64,000 nt of DNA from Chamaecrista fasciculata (taxonomy: Eukaryota; Streptophyta; Magnoliopsida; Fabales; Fabaceae): NCBI GenBank assembly GCA_003254925.1, contig QANZ01053544.1, positions 197,081-261,080 of the forward strand, written 5' to 3'. The position numbers were made by a program, and so were the translations under genes. The notes below the pieces were generated by a model. It worked only from the letters and a program-made list of their open reading frames with translations, had not been told where the DNA came from and searched no databases. Each line of letters opens with the position of its first letter. Position 1 is the first letter of the stretch. Shown here piece by piece: positions 45,546 to 57,011 of the stretch.

Positions 45546-47874
45546 TCACAAAATCAGACTTGGTATTCATTATTTTATTTTCAAGAATACATATACACGC
45601 ATATACACATGTTCTCTCTCAAGGAAGACCAAAAAGTCTCTTTCATCTTCCCTTCGGTTGTACCAAAAAGTGTGAGTGTGAGTTCTTGGAGTTCAAAGGA
45701 TTTCTAATAGTCTCTTTCATCTTCCCTTCCGGTGTTATTTGCTTTGAGCAACGAAGATACACGTAGATCCGAGTTCGTATTCGTGACCACATCTTCGCGT
45801 GAGTACCTTGATCCGACTATCCAGGTACGCCCGAAACCTTACAATATAGATCTTTAATAATCTATATATAGATCTATATATGTATGTATTAAAAATTGTT
45901 TTATTTTGAGTTTTTTCCTTTCTAAATGTAAATTTAGGGTTAAGGATTAAATAGTAAATTTTTTATAAATTTTATTATGTTAGTATTATCATATAAAGTA
46001 ATTTTAAAAGTAATAATAAGAAAAACTCTAAAATGCCTTGAGTTTGATTGTATCTAAAGTATTCCACATAAAAGTATTTTGAGAAAAATCAAAATTTACT
46101 CTTCTTGCTGTAAAACTATATATATATATATATAAAGAAATATTTCTTTAATAAATACATACTTAGAATGTTTTTAAGAAAAATATATAAAGGTAAAAAA
46201 AAATAAAAAATGATATTGATAAGATAAGTTTTTTTTCGATAAATACTTACAAAACATTCAAATGTGGATCAATACTACTCTATCTCTTTTGAAAGGATAC
46301 TAAAAGATAGCCGACAATAAAAACTCAAAATATGCCCTTAAAAATAGCCAACAATAAAATTTCAAAATATGCCCTTTTAATCTGATTTCTGTTGTTGCCA
46401 AATCACCAGGTCAGATATAGATTCACTCAGTCCCTTTTAGTCCTTCACGTCGCACTACTCTAATAGAAAACCCTATTTTCGTTTTGCCCTTCCTCCTAAA
46501 GACGTTGTTGCTGACCAGATCAAGTGGCCACCGCTTCTCATTCTTGTTCTTGGTGTGTGTTCAATCTTTCTTTTTCCTCTCTTGCTTTTTTATTTTTCTT
46601 TTTCAAATTCAGATTCTTGGATGATTCCTTCATTACTGCATGTTTTTGTTGTTGTTGTTGTTGCCTAGGATGTATGGTGGTGGTAGGTCTTCATGATGAT
46701 AGTTAGGGTTTGTTTTAGGGTTTTCTTGGTCATCATGATGGCCGTGTTTGGCTTTGCATGATAGTTTAGAACCATGATTGATGATGATTGTGTTTTGGGG
46801 TTGTGTTCTTGGAAGGATAATGATGATGATGATAATAAGATTTGTGTGGACTAGCTAGTGTTGATACCATTTTTTTTTGAGCCAAAGTGAAATATATTCC
46901 AACAAAACCAACAAAACAAACACCAGATCAAAAACAGCAGATCAACCAGCAAAGGAAAAATACAGGGAAATAAAACAGAAAAAACTAGCAAAAATACATC
47001 AGTAAAAAACCAGAAAAAACAGAGTTTGCGTACGGATGATGATTCCTTAAAAAAAACTATAATTTCATAAATATCTTACTTTCCTGAAATTTAAAACCCT
47101 TTAATTTAATATTCACACTCAACCCTTTAATTTACTTTCCTGAAATTTAAAAATATTTGTTCGTTTTTTTAAAAGCTGATTTTAGTTCTGATAATGGCAA
47201 ATTAGTCTTCAATAATGCATAACTTGAGTGATCATAATTTTTTGCAGTCTCCTTATTCGTTTCTACTGGTCTTTTTTGCTCTAAGCAACGTAAAGAACGC
47301 AGATTTGTGTTCAAATTTGTAATCGATTTGTTGATCTGTGTTTGAGTTCGTGACCGAATCTTCTTGTTAATACTTGAATTCATCACACCAAGTATGCCCG
47401 AAACCCATCATTGTTACATATATTTTATATATTCTTATAGGGAAGAAATCAATTCTAATATTTTGTATATTGTGTATGATGCATATTATTAGATTGTTAG
47501 TTAGTAAGGGATTGAGAATAATTTACGTCAATTTTAATTTTAATTTTGAATTTTAATATTTAAAGTTTAAAAATATTGACAAATATTTGTATACATAATA
47601 GGCGTTATTAGGATCTAACCCAATTTGGCAAACTAGTGGGTTAAGTTGATTTATGCCATTTAAAACTTGATTAATTATTTGATTTAAATTTATATTTTAA
47701 ATACATTATAGATAAATGATAATTTCTAATTAATTAAGGATTAAAATCAAAATTAATGATAAAATTGTTTCACTAGTAATTATTTTGTTACTTTAAAATC
47801 TTTTATTATTTAATTTTTCAAATAATAAAAATAAGAGATATTATCTATTTGTGATAATATAGGATTGAGGATTG
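45546..47874. other. Intergenic with a diverged duplication upstream of the NAC relic
   Basis: About 45738-45842 (TTTGCTTTGAGCAACGAAG.. to ..GTACGCCCGAAACC) is repeated in diverged form at about 47274-47403 (TTTGCTCTAAGCAACG.. to ..GTATGCCCGAAACC). The phrase AGTCTCTTTCATCTTCCCTT occurs at 45634 and 45709. A (GTT)n tract is at about 46649-46662. The 60-codon stretch at 46524 is Phe/Cys-rich and not gene-like. Confidence 0.5.
46868..46990 (-). mobile_element. Possible 3' end of a LINE
   Basis: On the minus strand this reads a T/G-rich untranslated-looking segment ending ATATATTTCACTTTGGCTC followed by an A-run (T-run at 46870-46878 on the plus strand), a typical plant LINE 3' end. No target duplication found. 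Confidence 0.4.
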
Positions 47875-49090
47875 ATGGAAGACACAAATGTATCAACGAC
47901 GTGGTCTAGTGGTGTGATTTTTAATCCGACGGATGTAGTATTAATCAAAAACTATTTATTCAATAAGGTGGTAGGACATCCGTATCCACTAAACAATGTC
48001 GTTGTGGAGTATGATCTCTATGGAAATGAAAATCCATGGGAGATCTGGGAGAGATCTAGAGATCATGTGGTTAAATCGGAAAAAGATGAAAACATGTACG
48101 TGATCACTCGACTAAAGAGAAAGACCCCAAATGGGAGAGTGATAAGGAAGGTTGGGAGAGGTAGATGGGAGGGAGAAGATAAAGAAACATCTATCATACA
48201 CCCTATCAATGGCCAACGCATTGGTCTCAAGAAGAGGTTTTGCTTTGAGAAGAGCAAAACACTCCAAGATGGATTATAGATTATGCATGAATATTCTCTT
48301 AATACCTCTATTATTCCTCCAAGCTGTCAAGTAAGTATAGATTAATTGATTTTTTTTTAACAAAAAAGAATTTACTCGTAGAGTAAACTAAGAGTTCGAT
48401 ATTTATTAAAAGGTCACTTAAATTGACAATTTAATTCTTAAGATGTGTTTAGATTGAGAGTCAAAGAAGAGGAGGGAAGGGAGGAGTAGAGAATTATAAC
48501 ATCTTCTCCTTGTTTGAAAATTTTAAATTGGAGGGAAAGATATGTTAATTTTTAATCTTTTGTTTTCTTTAATTTTCATAAATTTCAAATACCTTAAAAT
48601 AAAATATTTAGAATCAAATATTTCTAACCAATTAAAATTACTGGGTATGCAGACTTAACCTCCTCTTCCCTTCTCCCTCCCCTCTTTTTAATCTCTCATC
48701 TTCCAATGATCTAAATAAGTATTGAAAAATTGAAATAAATAGCATAATCTCTGAAAGAACCAAATAATATACTCATTAGTCTAATGAATGATTCTTTTAA
48801 AAACTAACGGGTTTAACAAGTTGTTATAAGCGTTCAATTTTAATTTTTGTTAATTGATCTCCTTTTTTAATAATTACAAATGGATTATGTTATTTGTCGG
48901 ATAAGAAAGAATCCGAGAATAATTAAAAAGTTGCTGCAACAGTTGAATTGTATTGTGTTGAATCTTCACATAAATTCGGAGCAAATCATAGATACTGAAA
49001 TTAGAAGTTTGGAAGAAGAACAAAATATAAACCAAGTTGAAAATACAAATGAAGAACAAATAGATACAAATGGGGAGCAAATCATATAGA
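47875..49090 (+). pseudogene. NAC transcription factor pseudogene
   Basis: From ATG at 47875 the frame gives an aberrant NAC domain: IFNPTDVVLIKNYLFNKVVG (subdomain A), NNVVVEYDLYGNENPWEIWE (B/C), RKTPNGRVIRKVGRGRWEG (C/D). A TAG at 48277-48279 stops it; the same frame continues IMHEYSLNTS, the core of subdomain D normally preceded by Trp, so TAG probably replaces TGG. A second exon-like block, DYVICRIRKNP at about 48882-48915, is the expected continuation, but the acceptor AG before it is missing. Both faults suggest loss of function. NAC proteins are plant DNA-binding regulators; this copy lost its activation region. Confidence 0.75.
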
Positions 49091-49143
49091 TACTGAAATT
49101 AGAAGTTTGGGAGCAAATAGATTCATCAATAATAAGCCAAGTC

Positions 49144-49713
49144 AAGAACTTTAGGTTTTATCTCCCCCTCAACTACTCTGCATCTGCCAACCGCTCTCCG
49201 CAAACTGTCATCTTCTTCTTCAATCACTAAAAGAGAGTAATTTTGGATAATTAATCCAAACTTACTCTCTTCTCATTATCACTATTCTATATATTAGATT
49301 TAGTTTTTTCTTCTTATGAAGATATCCCTACTCCTTACTGTTTTCAGTATATGGGAGATATAACTATTCTCTGCCTCTTTGAGTGTATGGGAGAAATGAC
49401 TTCAATGGAGTTTGCATGTTCGATTATGATGAAGATTGTTCGCCGGCGTCCTGTTGATTACCAGTTGGTGATCATTTCTGCTCTTAGCAAATCTTCTTAC
49501 CTTGCAGCAATTTGGCTGACGAAGGCGGTTTCTCGGAGGATGTGCCTTATTGGTTGGGTCTCTGTGCCCCCATCCTCTTTTCTTGGTTGCTTGATTTTCA
49601 TCTGGTTAACTTCTTCGATAATGTCAGACTCTTCAGGTGTGGGATGATTATCTTCTTTTATTTTTTTAGTTTCCTTGTATTGGCCAAAAAAAAAAAAAGA
49701 ACTTTAGGTTTTA
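49144..49713 (+). mobile_element. Non-LTR retroposon with 17-bp target duplication
   Basis: AAGAACTTTAGGTTTTA occurs at 49144-49160 and 49697-49713. Between them is a 536-bp insert ending in a poly(A) run (49686-49698). The insert's reading LADEGGFSEDVPYWLGL..LLDFHLVNFF at about 49512-49610 resembles a LINE ORF end. Long target duplication plus poly(A) tail is diagnostic of target-primed reverse transcription. It is either a 5'-truncated LINE or a reverse-transcribed cellular mRNA. Confidence 0.8.
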
Positions 49714-50579
49714 AAGCCCGCTCAAATAAAGTATAACCAAAAAAAGATGTACATAATCGTTCTAGAAAAAACCCTAGCCGCTCTTCTCTCCCTCTTGCCT
49801 CTACTTTCTATTGGTGCTCGTCTGCTCGACGCTGGAGCCGCTGCTATTTTTAGCGACAGTAGCTATCATTTCTGTATTTTAGGTATATTTCTTTTGTCTA
49901 TTCCTTTACTAAGGAGGTCTCCTCCTCTTCTATTAAGAAAGTTTTATTCTTATTTGATGTATATTTTAGTATGAGAAATATAGATCTCATTTTCTTTTTT
50001 AGGTGTGTTGCCCAAAATTTTATTTTCTTCTCCTATACTTTTGTAATCTGTTTTGTGCAGCATAAGATTGAGTTTTTAATGTTAGATTTTTACTTTACTT
50101 GTTTCAGATTATATAATCTTGTGCTATTTTCATCATCAATGAAGATTATTATCTTTCTAACAAAAAACAATTATAGACTTTTAGCAAGATTTGTGACAAA
50201 AAAATATATTGATTATACGGCTGAGTTAAATCATGAAACTAAACTCTTTGGAGGCGTTTGGTACACAGATTGAAAAAATAGTCCAGGGATTATGAGCTCC
50301 GGACTAGAGTAATCTCGCGTTTGGTACGCGGATTGGAAAATTAGTCCCGGGAATATTGTATTCCTAGGAATAGTATAATTTCCTAAAATAGCTATTTTTT
50401 AATCCCACCCTAGGGGGTGGGATTAGTCTAATCCCATGACATGGGATTATTTTTTCCATCTAAAAAGACTTTATTACCCCTAATTAATTTCCCTTAATTA
50501 ATTCTTTCTCTACAAACCCTTGTCACTTTTCATCTTTATCATTCTACAACTCTGTGCTATTATATTGCTTTCGTATGCT

Positions 50580-50610
<31 letters not shown>

Positions 50611-50723
50611 CATTGCTTTCATATGATATAATTATTTCTTTATGATATAGTATTTTTCTCATGGATTGTTTTGAACAATTTCTAGATTTGATAAATTATT
50701 AGTTGAGAATAAAAAGTCAAGGA
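49714..50723. other. Intergenic with MITE-like block and TA microsatellite
   Basis: About 50230-50470 has GTTTGGTAC(A/G)C.GATTG words and internal palindromes (AATCCCACCC/GGGTGGGATT), as in MITEs whose opposite end is missing. (TA)n at about 50582-50608. It ends at the N (50724). No gene. Confidence 0.45.
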
Positions 50724-50939
50724 NTGTTAGTTCAAACAAAATTGAACAATTGGGCTTTCCATAAAAAAAAACTAAACAATTGGGCTTTGTAGGTAAACAA
50801 GTTATATTGGACTACTTTTAAATAAAGAGCCCAGTAACAAAACAATTGTAGTTCTCGCTCGTATCATCTGGATAATTCTTTCAAGGTCGGTGGGTAGAAG
50901 AAACTTGAAAAGTCGCGAACGTCCTCGAATTCTCTCATA

Positions 50940-51010
50940 GACTCGCTTGAGATTACCAGATTCTTCATCATTCCAGTTTAAATACCCGGCGTGTCCTCTC
51001 CTTTCAAATC
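50940..51010 (+). promoter_or_regulatory. Probable heat-shock promoter of sHSP copy 2
   Basis: Same TATA-like TTTAAATACC (about 50978-50987) and imperfect GAA/TTC blocks as copy 1. An in-frame reading runs upstream from the ATG to 50947 only because of a one-base indel in the leader. Confidence 0.5.
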
Positions 51011-51108
51011 AGAGTAATTCAGAGAAACAAAGTATCTCTAGCACTTTCAGGTTCCTTTCCATCAAATCCTTCTATTCTCATTCTCGCTTAAGCTTTATAT
51101 TTCACAAA

Positions 51109-51582
51109 ATGTCGCTAATCCCAAGTTTCTTCGGCGGCCGAAGGAGTAGCGTCTTCGATCCTTTCTCTCTGGACGTGTGGGATCCCTTCAAGGATCTCCC
51201 ATTCCCTTCTTCTTCGCTTTCCGTTCCATCTCGAGAGAATTCTGCGTTTGTGAACACTCGAATTGATTGGAAGGAAACTCCAGAAGCCCACGTGTTCAAA
51301 GCCGATCTTCCTGGGCTCAAGAAGGAGGAGGTGAAGGTTGAGATTGAAGATGACAGAGTGCTTCAGATTAGCGGAGAGAGGAACGTCGAGAAAGAAGACA
51401 AGAACGACAAATGGCATAGGGTTGAGAGAAGCAGTGGCAAATTCATGAGGAGATTCAGATTTCCAGAGAATGCCAAGATGGATCAGGTGAAAGCTTCCAT
51501 GGAAAATGGGGTTCTCACTGTCACTGTTCCTAAGGAGGAGGTCAAGAAGCCTGAGGTTAAGGCCATTGATATCTCTGGTTGA
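51109..51582 (+). CDS. Class I small heat-shock protein (HSP20), copy 2
   Basis: 157 aa, intronless, same domain layout as copy 1 (N-terminal [10 protein letters not shown], alpha-crystallin domain about 48-142, C-terminal IDI anchor). It is chosen to start at ATG 51109 by alignment with copy 1; the open frame also extends 54 codons upstream to 50947 but that part is leader sequence. Val23 and Phe118 differ from copy 1. No frame break, so it should be functional. Chaperone holding role as for copy 1. Confidence 0.96.
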   Translation: MSLIPSFFGGRRSSVFDPFSLDVWDPFKDLPFPSSSLSVPSRENSAFVNTRIDWKETPEAHVFKADLPGLKKEEVKVEIEDDRVLQISGERNVEKEDKNDKWHRVERSSGKFMRRFRFPENAKMDQVKASMENGVLTVTVPKEEVKKPEVKAIDISG

Positions 51583-51895
51583 GGAATCTCTTTGACATTG
51601 ATTTCTGTCGTTGCTGGTGTGGATGGAAGAGTGTTTGTATTGTGTAAGATTAAAAATGAGTCAAATAATGTAAAACGGTGTGCTCTGTTTTCTGCTAAAT
51701 TTCCTTTAAATGAGTGAAAGAGAAATAAATGTGAAAATGTCAGTGTTGTATACTTGTATTGATGACAAATTAATGTGTATTACATATTGAACTAATTCAA
51801 GGTTCCTTTTGCTGTTATAACCTTTTTCTTCTCTGTCGTTTGAACTTTGAACTTCATAGTATCTGTGCAAATTTTTAAGCCACTGCGTCATCATA

Positions 51896-53181
51896 TATAT
51901 ATTCCGACGATGTGTTTTTATATTATTATCAAGCATAGTGTGATTGTCTGTGCTGGATTGAGCGGCGTATGTAGTCTCCAGAGAGTTGGTATTTAGTTCT
52001 AGCATTGACCTTGGGCTGATTCTTTTGGTTCGCATGATTAATCTCCTTTTAGAAATCTTTTTCTTTTAAGCTTGATTTTCTGATTTCATCTTTAGTTGAC
52101 CAGATGATATGGTTTAACAGTTTGACATTCATTAGTTTTGGATTGGTCTAGGTCGCTAGACGTGGAGTGTTGAGCCTGTTCTCTATTGATAATTCTATGC
52201 AATATCAAGACATGTTAGATTAATCCTAAGTTATTTTACCTATCTCTTCATATATTTTATGGCATAACAAATTAAACTAATTTTTTCTAAAAAGTTTAGA
52301 AATTGAAAATTAATTTAAAAATAATAGGTGGTAGTTATATTTAAATAATTCATGACTTTTTAATTTAAATATATTTAAAGTTAAATTAATACTAAAAATA
52401 ACTAATTAAAGTTTACTAAATAATTTTTTTAAAATATTTTTTTGGCTGACTTAAAAAATATTAATATACACCTGATCGAATACATCGAAATATAATAATA
52501 CAAACAAGTTTTATTATTTTCCATGCACAAAATAATTGGTCCTATATGTTTCTATGATGTTTTAAATTAGTCCAAAAAATTTCAAAACACGATTTGATCT
52601 TATTTTCTAGCAATTTTAGTTTGACAGAAAAAGAAGTCTTCAAGAGTTTGCACATAGCTTCAAATCTATTGCATTCGGACTTCAAACGAGAAAGACATGA
52701 GTATATGACCAATCTCACTTGTTTGATTGTGAAACGAATTATTCACTTATTGTATTTGATTTAAAGTCATTTATTGATGGTACCAAATTGTTCGTAAAAA
52801 AAATATTGTATCTTTGAATTCGTTATATTTGAATTCGTTATTGGGAGTAATTTGAAACATTATGAAAATATGTAGCACCAATTTGAAACAAATAAAAAAT
52901 AAAGGACCAATTTGAGACTTTGGCCCTTTAATTTTTAAACTTTGTTTACTGTTTTAAAAAATATTATTATTATTATTATTATTAAAAAAGTTGCCGTGGA
53001 ACTTGTTTTCTTGTCTCCATAAATTATGAAGCATCGGGAAACACTTAAAAACCGATAATAAATATGATTTATTGTACAAATGATGATGCGACAGAATGCA
53101 TTAGATTGAATGGATGGTTGAGATTAAGAGAATTTCACACAAATTTGAGCGGAAGAAGTACAGGGGATCTAATTGTTGGGA
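51896..53181. other. Intergenic
   Basis: AT-rich. An (ATT)n microsatellite at about 52961-52983. About 52538-52926 has weakly mirrored TTGGTCC/GGACCAA words, a possible decayed foldback. No gene. Confidence 0.45.
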
Positions 53182-53524
53182 CCACACCCACACATTCGCC
53201 ATTTTATAAGTCTTCCATTCAATCCAAGCGGCAGCCATGAGCTGCCCTCAACTCTGATGCCATTTCCCTATTCTTCACTGATGGCTTTGGGGAATTTCAA
53301 ACTTCATTAAAGTGTTCATATGTTCATGTTCATGCACCCTCTCTCTCTCTCTCTCTTTGTACTTTCTTGACCAAATACTAACAATTCGGCCTTTTCCCAA
53401 TATCTTTTATAAAATGCTCTATACACTGTCTGTAATGAGCTGTGTTTGCACATTATCTTCCTATCCAATTATTAATTCCCATCCCTATATATAAGTTTGA
53501 ACCTCTTCCACATTTTCCTCCAAA
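53182..53524 (+). promoter_or_regulatory. Upstream region of the PGIP gene
   Basis: A (CT)n tract at about 53339-53356 and a TATA-like CTATATATAAG at about 53483, about 35-40 bases before the ATG. Confidence 0.55.
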
Positions 53525-54532
53525 ATGGCAACCTTCTCAGTCTCACGTGCTTGCTTTCTCTTTCTCTTCTTCTTCCCTAGCTTAACTCTTTCCCTACTCT
53601 GCAACCCAAATGACAAAAAGGTCCTCCTCCAAATCAAGAAAGACCTTAACAACCCTTACCTCCTGGCCTCATGGAACCCCAGCATCGACCAAGACTGCTG
53701 CAATTGGTACTGCGTCACTTGCGATTCCAAAACGCACCGCATCAACTCCCTCACCATTTTGTCTTCCGTCCCTGACACTAACTTCTCCTCTCCCATCCCT
53801 CCCTCCGTAGGAGACCTACCCTACCTTGAGTCCCTTGAATTCCACAAGCTCCCTAATCTCACCGGCCCACTCCAGCCCGCCATCGCCAAACTCACCCTCC
53901 TAAAGACCCTCACCATCAGCTGGACCAATCTTTCAGGCCCAGTTCCAAATTTCTTGGCCCAATTAAAGAACCTCCAGTTCTTGGATCTCTCCTTCAACAA
54001 CCTTTCTGGCTCAATCCCTAGCTCGCTTTCTCAGTTACCCAACCTCATGTCCCTCCGCTTAGACCGTAACAAACTCACAGGCTCAATCCCTCACTCTTTC
54101 GGATCCTTCAATACCTCCCCTGATTTGTATTTATCTCACAACCAGCTTTCTGGAAAGATTCCAGCGTCCCTCGCCAACACAAACCCCAACCGGATCGAGT
54201 TGCAAAGGAACAAGCTGGTGGGAGACGCGTTCATGCTTTTCGGCTCGAACAAAACGACGCAGATGGTGGACGTTTCCAGGAACATGCTGGCGTTTGACGT
54301 CGCCAAACTGGACTTCCCCACTAGCTTGATATCGTTGGATATGAATCACAACATGATCTACGGCCAGCTTCCGGAGGGGTTGAAAGCACTGGATTTTTTG
54401 CAGTTCTTTAATGTCAGCTATAATAGGATGTGTGGTCAGATTCCTCAGGGTGGCAGGTTGCAGAGATTTGATCAGTATTCTTATTTTCATAACAAGTGCT
54501 TGTGTGGTTCTCCCCTTCCAGCCTGCAAATGA
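53525..54532 (+). CDS. PGIP: Polygalacturonase-inhibiting protein (PGIP)
   Basis: An intronless 335-aa ORF, the usual PGIP length. Residues 1-25 are a secretion signal (FLFLFFFPSLTLSLLC). The N-terminal cap has paired cysteines (DCCNWYCVTC). About ten leucine-rich repeats follow with the extracellular plant-type xxLxLSxNxLSGxIP pattern (for example LDLSFNNLSGSIPSSL). The C-terminal cap has four cysteines (MCG, NKCLC, PAC). PGIPs sit in the cell wall and bind fungal and insect polygalacturonases, limiting pectin breakdown and favouring defence signalling. The four N-glycosylation-type NxT/S sites seen are typical. No frame break; ATG is preceded by a TATA box. Confidence 0.97.
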   Translation: MATFSVSRACFLFLFFFPSLTLSLLCNPNDKKVLLQIKKDLNNPYLLASWNPSIDQDCCNWYCVTCDSKTHRINSLTILSSVPDTNFSSPIPPSVGDLPYLESLEFHKLPNLTGPLQPAIAKLTLLKTLTISWTNLSGPVPNFLAQLKNLQFLDLSFNNLSGSIPSSLSQLPNLMSLRLDRNKLTGSIPHSFGSFNTSPDLYLSHNQLSGKIPASLANTNPNRIELQRNKLVGDAFMLFGSNKTTQMVDVSRNMLAFDVAKLDFPTSLISLDMNHNMIYGQLPEGLKALDFLQFFNVSYNRMCGQIPQGGRLQRFDQYSYFHNKCLCGSPLPACK

Positions 54533-55087
54533 TTACTTCTCTGCTCAAATTAATTACAGAACTTGATATTTTTCAACCCTACTTTTCTTTTCATGTACTT
54601 CTACCTCTGTTTATGTTATGTCACAACGCACATAGAAGGATTAGTATGTGTAGTTGTTAAGCTTCTCAAGTTCTCATAAACTCCCCTGTGAAGGAGAGTA
54701 ATAAGAGATATCATGTATACCCGCAAAATAATAATAAGCTCAGCTCATTGTCATTCATTTCTTCTTTTTTAAGTTAAACCTCTCTTTCTTTTAATTTGTT
54801 CAGGGGTTTACCAATGTTTCTCACAGAATGAACAGAGAAAAAAGTTTGAATGGAAAAATCAGACAATGAATATAAAGGAAAATAGAATAATTAGATAGAA
54901 GCGGAAATTATATATATAAGCTTTTATACATTGATCACGCCACACTGGAACTATATATAAAGTAGAAGCAAGTTGAGATCTCCTATCATAACTTATCCTT
55001 CTACTCATGCAATTATTCAATTCTAAGATACACAAAAACGAAAGACATGTAAGATCAATGACGATGGAGCGTGAATGACATTGATGA
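54533..55087. other. Intergenic between PGIP and CYP93 gene A
   Basis: Holds the likely 3' UTRs of both convergent genes. No gene. Confidence 0.55.
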
Positions 55088-56785
55088 TTAAATAAAAGGG
55101 AGTGGATCAATCCTAGGGACAGGGACGAAAATCAAGGGGTGAGCCCTAGGAAGCGTAATCCCAGGTGCTTCCTGCATATCAACCTTGCCGTCGAGCTTCC
55201 AATCAAAGCACTGAATCATAGCAGCCAGATTGGTATGAACAACCTGTATAGCCAAAGAGGTTCCAGGACACAGTCTTCTTCCAGTCCCAAATGGAATTAG
55301 CTGAAAATGTTGTCCCCTTAGCTCTATTTGGCTCTTATAATTATCACTCCCATCATCTTTGCTTAAAAATCTCTCTGGCCTAAACTCCAGTGGGTCCACC
55401 CACTCATTAGGGTCTCTACCAATAGCCCACACGTTAATAAATAACCGCATCTTTGCTGGTATTTCATAACCACAAACTACAGAGCTTTCAGATGATTCCC
55501 TAATAATGAGTGGTCCCGGAGGGTGTATCCTTAGTGATTCCTTCACTATTGCTTGAAGGTAAGGAAGATTCACAATATCCGATTCTTCTACTACTCTGCT
55601 CTTTCCAATCACCGAGTCAATCTCTTGTCTTGCTTTCTTCAACACATGTGGGTTGTTTATTAACTCTGCCATTGTCCATTCTATCGTTAGAGCCGACGTG
55701 TCAGTCCCTGCCGCAAACATGTTCTACAAAATTCACAATAATGACGTAAGTAGTGTTACTCTCCTTTGACACCATATAATAAGTATGAGTCAACTGAAAA
55801 CCTAGTTTTTCTTAATTTGTCTCGAAAGATATAAAATTTTGAACAAAACGATCTACGTACTTACTTTTATGAAAGCCTTGATTTGCACTAGAGTCAATTT
55901 AATCTCAGAGTTGTCATCTTCATGAGTGTCTAGCAAAACATCAAGTATATCCTTGACTTGGTATCCTCCCATACCCATTTCCTTAGTCTTCCTCCTCTGC
56001 TCTTGACGCTCTTGGATTACTCTGTCTAACAAGGTGTCAAACTTGTCGCGAATCTCCTTCAACTTCTTGTTGAACCCCTGCAAATCCAATTTCTTACAAA
56101 ACCAAAGGAAATCGGATATGTTAAACCTGCCAGTGAGATCCGAGGTATCTATCACCAACTTCATGACCTCCTCTGCTTCATCGTCTTTCTCAGAAGGAGT
56201 CAACCCCATGGTCATTCTGGATATAATATTATTGGACAATTTCATAAGCTCTCCTTTCATATTCACAGCCTGACGACCCTCCTTCCCGTTGTGAAGCACA
56301 TTTCTGAGAAACCTTAACGTCTCTTGCTGTCTCACGAAAAGGAGTCGATCGAGCATTCGACCCCCAAGAAGCTCAGACATACAGAGCTTCTTCATGAACT
56401 TCCAATAGGGACCGTAAGGCGCGAAGAAGAAGTCTTGGAAGCCGTAGGATAAGTATTCAACGGCAACGGTTTCAGCGGGTCTATCGGAGAAAGAGGCTTC
56501 GTGGGTTTTAAGGAATTCTTTGGTGACTTCGGCAGAGGAAGCGACGATACAAGGAACAGAGCCGAGGTAAAGATGCATGATGGGTCCATAGCGAAGGGAG
56601 AGTTTATGGAAGTCTTGGTGAGGAAGTGGAGATACTAGGTGAAGGTGTCCGATGATAGGGAGGGATAGTGGAGAAGGAGGACGACGATCAGTTTTGTTTT
56701 GTTTTTTGCTAAGTATGAAACGAACGAGAATGGTGGAGAGTAACCAAAGGAGAAAGAGTTGGATGTAGCCTTGGAAATCACTCAT
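55088..56785 (-). CDS. CYP93A: Cytochrome P450, CYP93A-like (gene A)
   Basis: Two exons, 56785-55865 and 55723-55088, separated by a 141-bp intron (GTAAGT..TGTAG) at the position typical of CYP93. Spliced: 518 aa. An N-terminal membrane anchor ([15 protein letters not shown]) is followed by a proline hinge ([16 protein letters not shown]). Helix I oxygen-binding AGTDTS (residues 312-317), helix K ExxR (Glu369..Arg372), FRPERF and the haem loop [11 protein letters not shown] (Cys about 459) are intact. It ends with the conserved [20 protein letters not shown]93A proteins are ER-anchored monooxygenases known to oxidise (iso)flavonoid-type substrates (soybean CYP93A1 is dihydroxypterocarpan 6a-hydroxylase); the substrate here cannot be told. 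Confidence 0.95.
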
Positions 56786-56860
56786 GTTTGTTTCAGTTTC
56801 GATTGAGAATGGATGGGAATTGGAAAAAAGATGGGATTTTTCAGTGTGTCGTGGTGTTGG

Positions 56861-56876
56861 TGACTATAAATAAACA
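56861..56876 (-). promoter_or_regulatory. TATA box of CYP93 gene A
   Basis: The minus strand reads TTTGTTTATTTATAGTCACC about 80 bases upstream of the ATG. Confidence 0.5.
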
Positions 56877-57011
56877 AAGGAAAGCACGAAAGTGGTACTA
56901 GAAAATGAAACTCCATGGGAGAAACACAGAAGAGAGTGACCGGTGACTAGTGAGTGAGCTATTCAGATTTGAATATTGTCTAATATTCACTAATAATTTG
57001 AAGAAAATATT

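Larger units (their letters stand above)
50725..51895 (+). repeat. Duplicated heat-shock unit, copy 2
   Basis: Starts immediately after the N at 50724 with TGTTAGTTCAAACAAAATTG, the same point at which copy 1's homology begins, and ends at about 51895 where the sequences diverge. Contains about 30 extra bases in the 3' UTR (about 51751-51781). Confidence 0.9.

Noticed and set aside
46524-46706. 60-codon Phe/Cys-rich ORF with a (GTT)n run
   Set aside because: Low complexity created by the microsatellite.
50230-50470. MITE with both ends
   Set aside because: Only one end pattern is visible and the region runs into an N, so I left it as a fragment in the intergenic entry.
54131-54490. 119-codon reverse-strand ORF inside PGIP
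   Set aside because: Antisense of the leucine-rich repeats; no homologous features.
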